From Adiantum capillus-veneris (taxonomy: Eukaryota > Streptophyta > Polypodiopsida > Polypodiales > Pteridaceae): a stretch of 64,000 nucleotides of DNA. Numbering within the stretch: the first letter of the stretch is position 1; the number at the start of each line of letters is the position of its first letter. Position numbers and translations under genes: made by a program. Below, piece after piece: positions 45,701-54,797 of this stretch. The notes under the pieces are model-generated. The model had not been told where the DNA came from. It was given only the letters and a program-made list of their open reading frames with translations, and searched no databases. The stretch is taken from positions 58,950,268 through 59,014,267 of the forward strand of contig CM043944.1 of the NCBI GenBank assembly GCA_014529385.2, read 5' to 3'.

Positions 45701-47367
45701 AGTTACTTGATAAAGCCCAAGGATAAACCTTAAGGTTTGGCCATTGAGGGTGCCAAAGTGGGTGTCTGGGAGGATGGGACATTGTTTATATAGGCCTCAC
45801 CAAATGTGGTGCCTCTATGGAGGGAATGTTGGGCCTGCCGGGCTATCAATGGGGTGTTAATGACATGAGTTATTACCACTGCAATTCAAGTGAAGACGTG
45901 AATGAAATACCTATCAACATTTTTGCATTGGTGGTGCACCTAATCTTGCCCACTATGATCAAAATAGTCATTAACACCATTTTGGAGAGTTTGAGATATT
46001 AGAGTCAGTTTTGGAATCACTAATGTCTTGAATATTTGTCCATATGGACAAATCTCAAACTTTTTTTGAGGTCAAATCCTCCCACAAGGTAGTACTTGGA
46101 AAGCTCTTTCTGGACGTGCTCTCAAAACTTTGGCTAGGATCTGGACATGTGGTCAAGTCTTAAGCTTGTTTTCGAGTTGGAATTGGGAAATTCCCAAATT
46201 CACTAACATGGTGTTCATTGGTTCTCTATGGAATTTGTGCCCTCATGTATGTAGTAGCATAGAGAAGATTGTGGTGGCTAGAACGCCCTCCAATATGAGC
46301 TCTATTGGTAGTAAGAAGAGAAGCCCCCCCCCCCGCCCATTGCTACCTTAGCCATCTCTGCATTGTCCTTTGCACAGTCTCTTGTCCAATAGACAATTAT
46401 ATCGGCATATAACTATATGCTTGTGAGATTTGGAGATGGAGACCACCTTAGTTCTACTAAAGTATCCATGTATAACTATCAAGTAGCTTATATTTTTCAT
46501 TTAAAATGAATTGGGGGGGTCCTATTAGCGCTTCTCGTGCAAAAATAGTTTTAATTGATCTAGCTTGTTGTTTAGAGGAGCCTTTTGGACCTTGTTTTAG
46601 GACACTGGTAAAATGTTCTTGACTTTCGCTACTTGACTTGAAAATAATGGACTTCTCTTCCTATCCTCTTTACATACTTTCTCTATTTTAGAAAAATAGA
46701 GTACTTACTCTTGCAGATTCTCTCACCCCTTTCTCGCCTCAAGCCCTCCACCTTTACTCCCTTACCCACATATGCCTCACCTTCTTTGCCTGGCCTTCAC
46801 CATTGCATGCCTATCGCAATGATTCTGTGCCCATCTTTGTGTCTTTGCATGCCTCTGGACGACACACATATACAGAGAGTGTGCACACAATGTATCTGCC
46901 TCTTTGCGTGCCTATGCTCGAGATAGACATACACAGACACAACACCTGTCCTCGAGTCGGTAGGATGTGCGAGCAACGATAGCAAAAGGAGAGAGAAGAT
47001 AGAGAGGGAGATTTTATTATCGTCCTCGGAGGTCAAATATGACCTACGGGACCAAAGTTACATGTGATGTAGTATGTGTGTGGCTAAAGAATGATTCTCA
47101 GTGCTCCAAAATTGTGGTGATGAGAGTCGCAATGGAGAGACCACATTGTGGCTGGGAGAGGAAAGTGTGTGGGTCTAAGTCATGGCTAAAACTATGAGGG
47201 AAGCAAGTTTGGATGTGACCAAAAGCTGATCACTCTAGATATATATATATATATATATAGAACACCCCCCCCCCCCCCGCCTCCCCTCATGACCAAAGGG
47301 CACGAGGTTTTAAATGAAGAGGGAACCGTGGGATCTACGACAAAGAACTAAGCGCACACACAAGGTC
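45701..47367 (+). other. Intergenic sequence without supported gene
   Basis: No domain was found in any frame. It contains a perfect 20-bp palindrome at 46034-46053, a C run at 46324-46334, an AT dinucleotide run at 47239-47259 and another C run at 47264-47278. Several short open frames have no resemblance to known families. Confidence 0.5.
47239..47278. repeat. (AT)n microsatellite and poly-C run
   Basis: About ten AT units are followed by AGAACA and about 15 C. It is simple sequence only. Confidence 0.9.
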
Positions 47368-47372
47368 TGCTC

Positions 47373-47629
47373 TGTTATGGAATGGATTTTGAGAAGTTGG
47401 ATTCTAACAATTATGGTCGTGTGTGCGTGATGTAGCAGGTCAAGGTAGCTGATTCTTGGGCAAGTGGCTGACAGCAGATAGCAGAACATGGAATAAGTCA
47501 ATAAGAATTTAGTTATTTCAATAAAGTCTATCCCCAAAGTGGAATGTAAATAGCCTCATTTATGAGCTTTCCCTTTTTGGAAATAATATAAATACAACTC
47601 ACTCTAGGCATGGGGGGATGATTGCACCC

Positions 47630-47697
<68 letters not shown>

Positions 47698-47785
47698 CTC
47701 TCTCTCTGTGCACGGCATCCTCGATCTAGAGGGGCATGCGTACAAGTATGAAGTGTGTCTCGCCATCACGACTACTCGGTTTTGC
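47373..47785 (+). repeat. Left LTR of chromovirus derivative
   Basis: It shares with 50148-50531 the phrases GTTGGATTCTAACAATTATGG, AATAAGTCAATAAGAATTTAG and CATGGGGGGATGATTGCACC. It contains a TC run of about 74 bp at 47634-47707, where the right LTR has TG units. Its 3' end is not sharply defined. Confidence 0.8.
47634..47707. repeat. (TC)n microsatellite in left LTR
   Basis: About 36 TC units with one CG interruption. It ends in TCTGTGCACGG, leading back to LTR sequence. Confidence 0.95.
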
Positions 47786-47996
47786 GCACGATGGAGGATG
47801 TTCGCGAAGATACGCTTCAGATCAATTATGAAGACGAACTTCAACACGGTATTCACAAGCCAAGCTCTTTGAAGACAACCACTCACTACAAGGTGATTTC
47901 TTATGCACATGATGCTGAAAAAGAGATCAATTTGATCACACATATGTTGCAAGTTAATCCACCGCGGCACCAACCACCTCCTTTCAACAATTTCTC

Positions 47997-49028
47997 ATGC
48001 TTCAACACAATCGCAGGTATAACCCCAATAATTATCAGACACCACATACTCACCATTTTGTACCTTCACGTGCTTTGAGTGCTCCATGTAATACACCACC
48101 TCCATGCACTATCTTTAATTCTTGTCCACGCCGCACTACATTTGGACAAACACCTCATAATTTTATTGCACCTCCCACAAACAATCATCCTCGCATAGTG
48201 TGTCATCAGTTACACAAAATTGGCCATGTCATGGCCAATTGCCCTCTCAATCGCCAACATCCCAATCAAGTGGCTCAGCTGAATGCTCTTGACACGAATA
48301 CAAAAAGTAGGCCAGTAGACGATGAGCCACCCTCACCCCTTCACTCTTATATGTTTGCTCACATTCAAGCGGTGTATCTTAATCATCTTTTTGTTGCTGA
48401 AATTCAATCTTTTGATGCTATGATTCCTTCTTATGAAACAGATATGGATTGTTTACATGCCTGGTCTGATTTGGTTGCCAATAATTACTTGCCTGTCGGT
48501 GACTATTCTTTTGCAAATGGTTTTGTCTTTTATTGTCAAAAGCTTTGTGTCACTGCACACTTTAGAGAACTTGCTATTCACGAAATGCATGCACCAAAGG
48601 ATATGGTTCGCAGTGGTATTCAAAGCACACTATCTGCTTGCACTGACTATTTCTTTTGGCCTGACATGAAGCACGATGTTGCACAATTTGTCTCACACTG
48701 CATTGTTTGTCAACGTGTCAAGCGACACCATGGTAAAACTCATGGCCTTCTTATGCCCCTACATATTCCAACGGGCCCTTGGGAAGAGATTTCTATGGAT
48801 TTTATCATCGGTTTTCCACTCACCTCTTCACACAATGATATGATATGGACTGTTGTAGATAGGTTTAGTAAACAAGCATATTTTCTTCCCTGTAAAAAGA
48901 CTCTCACTGCACCTCAAACTGCCAAAATGTTTCTGAATCTCATTTTTCCTCACCATGGTTTTCCTAAAGTACTAATTTTTGATTGTGATGCTCGATTTTG
49001 CAATCATTTGGTATGCACTGTGCACTAA
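47997..49028 (+). pseudogene. Gag zinc knuckle fused to integrase (343 codons)
   Basis: The ATG is at 47997. Residues about 69-82 read CHQLHKIGHVMANC, a CCHC knuckle whose second Cys is now Leu. After an acidic linker the frame enters the RNase H-integrase spacer (FVAEIQSFDAM), the zinc-binding part (HEMHAPKDMVRSGI, WPDMKHDV, CIVCQRVK) and the integrase core, with Asp in VVDRFSK at 48858-48860 and Asp in IFDCDARF at 48981-48983. The second His of the HHCC set reads Arg. Protease, RT and RNase H were deleted in frame, leaving one open fusion. It could still be translated, but the core is incomplete. Confidence 0.7.
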
Positions 49029-49811
49029 TTTAGGATCCAAAATGGACTTCACATCTGATTTCCACCTTGAAAGTAATGGCCATACCAAAGCTACTAATAG
49101 TACTATCCTTGAACTCCTTAGGGTCTACACAATAGACAATGCAGCAAATTGGGACCAACATCTTACTCTCCTTCAATTTTCTTACAACAACACTCCCCAC
49201 TCTGCCACTAACAAAGCTCCCTTCGAGATTGTCTATGGTAAGAAGTTGCCTATTCCTATGACCACCCTCACTAGTAATGTCCATGCCGCTAACACCCTTG
49301 CACAAGATCACGTTCACATTTTACAAGAAGTCACTACAACTATCCAAACAGCCCAAGCACGCTACACAACACAAGCCAACAAAAAGCGTAAGTTCATTGA
49401 GTTTAATTTAAATGATTATGTTTGGTTGCGTATTGAAAAGTGTCATTTGAAGAACATTGAAAAGCACCCCAAGGTCAAGTTAGCCCCTAGACTTTATTTT
49501 CATGTAAGTTTGTTGCACAAATTTAAAGGTACCCCACGTACTGCACCTGTTTTTTACGACCCACCCTTACTCGAAGATGATGAGAATTATTGCTTCCAGA
49601 ATCAATTGTTGATCATGACTTCACTACTACACGCACCGGTACACAATTTTATAGATATCTTGTTAAATATAAGAATCACTCTATCAAAGAATGTCAATGG
49701 CTTCCTGCAACAGCAGCCACTTTAAGTCCCATGTACCAGCACTTGATTTCTGCATACCACAATCACCATAACGCATTTAGGCATGACGAGGCACCTTTAG
49801 GCAATGCATAG
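49029..49811 (+). pseudogene. Integrase C-terminal half and chromodomain, frameshifted
   Basis: After a frame break at about 49028 the integrase continues as DFHLESNGHTKATN, where the catalytic Glu has become Lys (AAA, 49087-49089). It then reads WDQHLTLLQFSYNN and the region ending FHVSLLHKFKG. A second frame change near 49590 leads into PESIVDHDF, then FYRYLVKYKNHSIKECQWLPA, which is a chromodomain (about 49590-49770). Chromodomains of chromoviruses guide integration to modified chromatin. The chromodomain confirms the clade. The enzyme is dead. Confidence 0.75.
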
Positions 49812-50147
49812 CATTAACTTTGGTGGAATGGTTTGATTGTTATTAAATGGAATGGAATGGTTTGATTGTTATTAAATGGAATGGAATACAATGACTAGAC
49901 TTGATTGGTACATTGGTTGGTTTTTATGGACTTGATTCAAACACATGTTAGAGTTCCTACGCCTCTGATAGGCAGGTCTCTCCATTATGCAAATGATATA
50001 AAAATTATCTACATGTGTGTTAGAGTTCCTACGCCTAGTGAGGCAGGACTCTTTGTGATATTTACATGTGGAATTGGGCCACCACATATTACTTTGATAT
50101 TGTTATGACTCACAATTGAGGTCAATTGCTTTTGTTACCACGGGGTA
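49812..50147 (+). other. 3' untranslated part of chromovirus derivative with short repeats
   Basis: It contains two 30-bp units with TTTGATTGTTATTAAATGG starting near 49831 and 49861, and a duplicated GTTAGAGTTCCTACGCCT at about 49948 and 50019. No gene was seen. Confidence 0.6.
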
Positions 50148-50421
50148 TGTTATGGAATGGATTCTGTGAAGTTGGATTCTAACAATTATGGTCATGTGTG
50201 TGTGATGTAGCAGGCCAAGGTAGCTGAGTCGACGCAGGTGGCTGATAGTAGATAGCAACACATGGAATAAGTCAATAAGAATTTAGTTATTTCAATAATG
50301 TGTTTATCCCCAACGTGGAATGTAAATAGCCTCATTTATGACCTGTCCCTTTTTGGAAATAATATAAATACATGCATAGAGGAAGCTAGCTCACTCTAGG
50401 CATGGGGGGATGATTGCACCC

Positions 50422-50452
<31 letters not shown>

Positions 50453-50531
50453 CATGGCATCCTCGATCTAGAGGGGCATGCGTACAAGTATGAAGTGTGT
50501 CTTGCCATCACGACTACCCGATTTTGCAATA
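50148..50531 (+). repeat. Right LTR of chromovirus derivative
   Basis: It is homologous to the left LTR, with a TG run at about 50427-50452 at the place of the TC run. It carries an extra CATGCATAGAGGAAGCTAG segment before CTCACTCTAGG. It ends TTTTGCAATA, directly followed by the TGCTC duplication. Confidence 0.8.
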
Positions 50532-50536
50532 TGCTC

Positions 50537-51672
50537 GGCCGTCTGGTTTTACCCGACGCATCTGAGTTTACCTTTTTTGTCCCAGTTTATGTATGTCTGC
50601 CATGTACAAGTTTATTTAGCATGCATTTGTTTCCCACTATGGCCACCATAAACGCACCGGGAGAGTTGGATAGGCCACACGCCTTGCATGACGCCCACCT
50701 AGGGTCAAAATCTTGCACTTGCCAAATTTTTTGGGCCGCCCTCCAATTCCCTAGAGCTCAATTCTCTGCCGTAGATCCCACTACCCGTGACACTAAAGTA
50801 GTTCCCCCTTTTCGTGTCAGAGCCCACACCAACAAGGTGAAAATTCATTATGGACTACATAAGGCTATTGACAAGAATTTCCTAATAAAAAGATTCTTTG
50901 AGAAAAATAGAAAATGACATTGTTATTTTCAAACATGAGTGTCACAATACTTTAAAAAAAAAAAAAGTGAAACAATGAACTATTTACATTACAATATATT
51001 CTAAAGACATAAAAAATAAGGTTGACACAAAACTCAATGCCTTTCTTTAAAGATAAAAGTACACAAATGTCAATACCTCTAACGAAGCCCTATAAATAAT
51101 AATTTAAAATTATCATTAGCTTGTCATGTGGCATTAGTCGACAAGCTTTTTCCAATGGTCCAGATTTGCACCGAAAAATCCACCCTTCACTAAGGCTGGG
51201 TTTAGATTGAACCGGCGGAAGAAACAAGCCTTCCTAAATGTGCCACCGCCTAGTGTGAACAGTGTGGAGGAGGAAAAGTGAAAAAGTGAAGGGGGTTGAG
51301 AGAGGCCATCAAATCTTCTCAAGGTTGGGGGGGGGGGGGGGGGGGGGGTTTTCAAAAGAAAAGTGGAAGGCCCGACGAAAGAGTGCCTCAACTCAAGCCA
51401 ATCAAATTTTGCCATGACGTCCCTTTGCATTTTTCTTCCGCTGCCTAGTCTGAACCCACCCTAAGGAATCCGTATGTAGTCCCTCAACTATGGGCAATCA
51501 AATTTTGCCACGACGCCCCTTTGCATTTGTCTTACGCCGCCTAGTCTGAACCCACCCTAAGGAATCCGTATGTAGTCCAAAAACCCACTAATGATTCAGC
51601 TCCCTCGCCTCAGCGCCAACAGCCCCAAAAACCCACAAATGATTCAGCTCCCTCGCCTCAGCGCTAACAGCC

Positions 51673-51709
<37 letters not shown>

Positions 51710-52017
51710 CCACGATCAGCATCTTGATGCTTCGCCCTCTTGCCCACTTGGCTCTTTGCATTTCCCCTTTGTTTGTGTGGAAGATTCACACTCGTTTTCC
51801 TGGGCACAATAGAGGCTTGCAAGTCACGATCACCATAGATTGGGCACAACAAAGCACAAACACCGCAGATGAAGAAGGTGGAGAACATGCAAGAGCTTAT
51901 AGAATGGCAGGATAAACAAACGAAGCTCTGCTATGAAAAGAGATTACCGTCGAGCTCTGCAGTGGAAAGGGCCAACCAGCCACGGGAGTTGCCCATAAAA
52001 AAACATGAGGCGTGTAG
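50537..52017 (+). other. Intergenic region upstream of the PPR gene
   Basis: No convincing gene was found. It holds a 22-G run (51327-51348), a duplicated phrase CTAGTCTGAACCCACCCTAA (about 51447 and 51541), a duplicated segment built on AATGATTCAGCTCCCTCGCC (about 51589 and 51638) and a GA run (51674-51709). The open frame near 50414-50917 begins in LTR microsatellite sequence and has no family resemblance. Confidence 0.5.
51674..51709. repeat. (GA)n microsatellite
   Basis: About 17 GA units about 520 bp upstream of the PPR start codon. Confidence 0.95.
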
Positions 52018-52106
52018 CATTGCAGCTGGGAACCCACCCTCATAGCAGAAGAGAAGTGTGATGGGGGTTGCCCTTATGGAACGGCGTGTAAGAACCGCTG
52101 TTTTTG

Positions 52107-52116
52107 TACACACACA

Positions 52117-52148
<32 letters not shown>
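52107..52148. repeat. (CA)n microsatellite next to PPR start
   Basis: About 20 CA units with one TA interruption, ending 80 bp before the first in-frame ATG of the PPR frame. Length change here could alter any upstream reading frame. Confidence 0.95.
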
Positions 52149-52227
52149 TTCGTTTTCTCTCAGTACCACGGGCTTTGTGTTCACAGAGAACACCAAGAAA
52201 GCAGCAACAAACGCTTCACAAGCAAAC

Positions 52228-54738
52228 ATGGAGAGGAAGAGAACAAGTCTTTCTCTTGTGAGCTCACTTAAAGACTGTGCTAAGAGGAAGGATTTGTACC
52301 AAGGCACTGAGATACATGCTGATATTCGCGATAGTGGGTTACTTGAAAATAATGCATACTTAGGGAACATGTTGGTCAGTATGTATGTCAAGTGCGGTGC
52401 ACCTGACAGGGCGCAACAAGTCTTTGATGAGCTTCCTGTGCGGGATGTTGTCTCTTGGAACACATTGATTGCAGGATATGCCCAACAGGGGCAGGGCCCG
52501 GAAGCTCTGGGCTGTTTTCAGCAGATGCGAAGCGAGGGCCTCTCTCCAGATGCAATCACCTACACGTGCATCTTGAAGGCATGTGGCTCTACACAAGATG
52601 CTGATATGGGCACAAAAATTCATGATGATATTATTAGCCAGGGGCTATTGCGAAAAAATGTCGTGCTTGGCACTGCCTTGGTCGATATGTATGCAAAATG
52701 TGGCGCACTTCAAAAAGCAGGAAAAGTGCTTGAGGAGCTTCCTATCCGGAACGCCGTCTCTTGGAATGCACTGATTGCAGGATATGTGCAAAAGGAGCAG
52801 GGCCAGAAAGCTCTAGGCTGTTTTGAACGGATGCAAAGCGAGGGCCTCTCTGCCGATGCAATTACCTACGCGTGCATCTTGAAGGCATGTGGCTCTACGC
52901 AAGATGCTGGTATGGGCATAAAAATTCACGCTGATATTGTTAGTCAGGGGAGGTTGAAAAAAGATGTCGTGCTTGGCACTGCCTTGGTTGACATGTATGG
53001 GAAATGTGGTTTACTTCAGAAAGCACAAAGAGTGCTTGAGGAGCTTCCTGTCCGAAACGTCGTCTCGTGGAATGCACTGATTGCAGGATATGCTCAGCAG
53101 GGGCAGGGCCAGGAAGCTCTGGACTGTTTTCAGCAGATGCGAAGCGAGGGCGTCTCTCCAAATGCAATCACCTACGCGTGCATCTTGAAGGCATGTGGCT
53201 CTATGCAAGATGCTGAGATGGGTGTAAAAATTCACGATGATATTGTTAGTCAGGGGTTGTTGCAAAAAAATATCGTGCTTGGCAATGCCTTGGTCGACAT
53301 GTATGCCAAATGTGGTGCTCTTCAGAAAGCACAAAAAGTGCTTGAGGAGCTTCCTGTATCGGACATCGTCTCTTGGAATGCGTTGATTGCAGGATATGTG
53401 CAACAGGGGCAGGGCCGGGAAGCTCTGGGCTGTTTTCAGCGGATGCAAAGCGAGGGCCTTTTTCCAGATGCAATCACCTACATCTGCATGTTGAAATCAT
53501 GTAGCTCTACGCAAGATGCTGATATGGGCACAAAAATTCATGATGATATTGTTAGTCAGGAGCTGTTGCAAAACAATGTTGTGCTTGGCAATGCCTTGGT
53601 CGATATGTATGCCAAATGTGGTGCACTTCAGAAAGCCCAAAAAGTTCTTGAGGAGCTTCCTGTCCGGAATGTGGACTCTTGGAATGCATTGATCACGGGA
53701 TACGTGCAACAGGGGCAGTCCCAGGAAGCTCTAGACTGTTTTCAACGGATGCAAAGCGAAGGCCTCTCTCCAGATGCAATCACCTACGCGTGCATCTTGA
53801 AGGCGTGGGGCTCTACACAAGATGCTGACATGTGCATAAAAATTCACGATGATATTGTCAGTCAGGGGCTGTTGCAAAAAAATGTCGTGGTTGGCAACGC
53901 CTTGGTTGACATGTATGCCAAATGTGGTGTACTTCAGAGAGCACAAAGAGTGCTTGAGGAGCTTGGTGTCCGGGACGTCGTCTCTTGGAATGCACTGATT
54001 GCAGGATATGCCCAACAGTGGCAGGGCCAGGAAGCTGTGGGCTGTTTTCAGCAGATGCGAAGTGAGGGTCTCTGTCCAGATGCAATCACGTACGCCTGCA
54101 TCTTGAAGGCATGTGGCTCTACGCAAGATGCTGATATGGGCACAAAAATTCACGCTGATATTGTTAGTCAGGGGATGTTGCAAAGAGATGTCGTGCTTGG
54201 TACTGCCTTGGTCGACATGTATGCGAAATGTGGTTTACTTCAAAAAGCACAAAGAGTGTTTGAGGAGATTTCTGTCCGGGATGTTGTCTCTTGGAATGCA
54301 TTGATGGCAGGATATGTGCAACAGGGGCAGGGCCAGGAAGCTATAGGCTGCTTTCAGCTGATGCAAAGCCAGGGCCTCTCTCCAGATGCAATCACCTACG
54401 CGAACATCTTAAAGGCATGTGGATCTACACAAGATGCTGATATGGGCACAAAAATTCACGCTGATATTGTTATTAAGGAACTTTTGAATAAAGATGTCAT
54501 GCTTGGCAACGCCTTGGTCGACATGTTTGCTAAATGTGGTGCACTTCAGAAAGCACAAAAAGTGCTTGAGGAGCTTCCTGTCCGGAATGTGGACTCTTGG
54601 AATGCACTAATTGCAGGATATTCTGAACAAGGGCAGGGCCAGGAAGCTCTGGGATGTTTTCACCGGATGCAAAGTGAGTGCATCTCTCCAAATTCAGTCA
54701 CCTACAGTTTCATCTTGAAGACTATGCTTCCATTTTGA
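52228..54738 (+). CDS. PLS-class pentatricopeptide repeat protein, truncated C-terminus
   Basis: The frame is open from 52018, but its first ATG is at 52228, giving 836 residues without introns. After a lone L and S motif come eight P-L-S triplets of about 101 residues. P motifs read VVSWNALIAGY, L motifs AITYACILKACGS, and S motifs VVLGTALVDMYAKCG. PPR proteins bind organellar RNA, one base per motif. PLS types normally serve C-to-U or U-to-C editing and carry E and DYW domains. Here the frame stops in the eighth L motif, with no E, E+ or DYW domain. No organelle transit peptide is evident at the ATG, so a 5' exon or another start may be missing. The repeats are nearly identical at DNA level. 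It may be a young gene part, a partner-dependent editor, or a pseudogene. Confidence 0.75.
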   Translation: MERKRTSLSLVSSLKDCAKRKDLYQGTEIHADIRDSGLLENNAYLGNMLVSMYVKCGAPDRAQQVFDELPVRDVVSWNTLIAGYAQQGQGPEALGCFQQMRSEGLSPDAITYTCILKACGSTQDADMGTKIHDDIISQGLLRKNVVLGTALVDMYAKCGALQKAGKVLEELPIRNAVSWNALIAGYVQKEQGQKALGCFERMQSEGLSADAITYACILKACGSTQDAGMGIKIHADIVSQGRLKKDVVLGTALVDMYGKCGLLQKAQRVLEELPVRNVVSWNALIAGYAQQGQGQEALDCFQQMRSEGVSPNAITYACILKACGSMQDAEMGVKIHDDIVSQGLLQKNIVLGNALVDMYAKCGALQKAQKVLEELPVSDIVSWNALIAGYVQQGQGREALGCFQRMQSEGLFPDAITYICMLKSCSSTQDADMGTKIHDDIVSQELLQNNVVLGNALVDMYAKCGALQKAQKVLEELPVRNVDSWNALITGYVQQGQSQEALDCFQRMQSEGLSPDAITYACILKAWGSTQDADMCIKIHDDIVSQGLLQKNVVVGNALVDMYAKCGVLQRAQRVLEELGVRDVVSWNALIAGYAQQWQGQEAVGCFQQMRSEGLCPDAITYACILKACGSTQDADMGTKIHADIVSQGMLQRDVVLGTALVDMYAKCGLLQKAQRVFEEISVRDVVSWNALMAGYVQQGQGQEAIGCFQLMQSQGLSPDAITYANILKACGSTQDADMGTKIHADIVIKELLNKDVMLGNALVDMFAKCGALQKAQKVLEELPVRNVDSWNALIAGYSEQGQGQEALGCFHRMQSECISPNSVTYSFILKTMLPF

Positions 54739-54797
54739 AGGCATGTGGCATTACGCAAGATGGTGACATTCATGATGAGATTCTTAAATCAAGCTAG
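54723..54797 (+). pseudogene. Out-of-frame continuation of PPR L motif
   Basis: In another phase the sequence reads YASILKACGITQDGDIHDEI and stops at TAG 54795-54797. It repeats the start of the L motif just read in frame (YSFILK), so a small duplication with frame change ended the PPR frame. Even in this phase the protein would end 24 residues later. Confidence 0.7.

Larger units (their letters stand above)
47373..50531 (+). mobile_element. Short chromovirus derivative with gag-integrase fusion
   Basis: Terminal repeats begin TGTTATGGAATGGAT at 47373 and 50148 and extend to about 47785 and 50531. TGCTC at 47368-47372 and 50532-50536 is a 5-bp target duplication. The 2.4-kb interior runs directly from a gag zinc knuckle into integrase and chromodomain, with protease, RT and RNase H missing. 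No clear primer site follows the left LTR. The repeats differ at many positions, so the insertion is older than the one at 37151. It is a non-autonomous deletion derivative. Confidence 0.8.

Noticed and set aside
47528-47973. Antisense frames encoding Arg-Glu runs
   Set aside because: They are translations of the TC microsatellite.
50414-50917. 167-codon open frame after the chromovirus derivative
   Set aside because: It starts in LTR microsatellite sequence and has no recognisable domain in its unique part.
52177-52227. Extension of the PPR protein to a GTG at 52177
   Set aside because: A nuclear plant gene should start at ATG; the first in-frame ATG is 52228.
52058-52261. Frame with His-Thr run and basic tail as the PPR transit peptide
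   Set aside because: It is in a different phase from the PPR frame and is largely a translation of the CA repeat.
52360-54183. Long antisense frames opposite the PPR gene
   Set aside because: They are shadows repeated with the 303-bp unit, with no independent signal.
52228-54738. PPR gene as a restorer-of-fertility-like gene
   Set aside because: Those are P-class; this protein clearly alternates P, L and S motifs.
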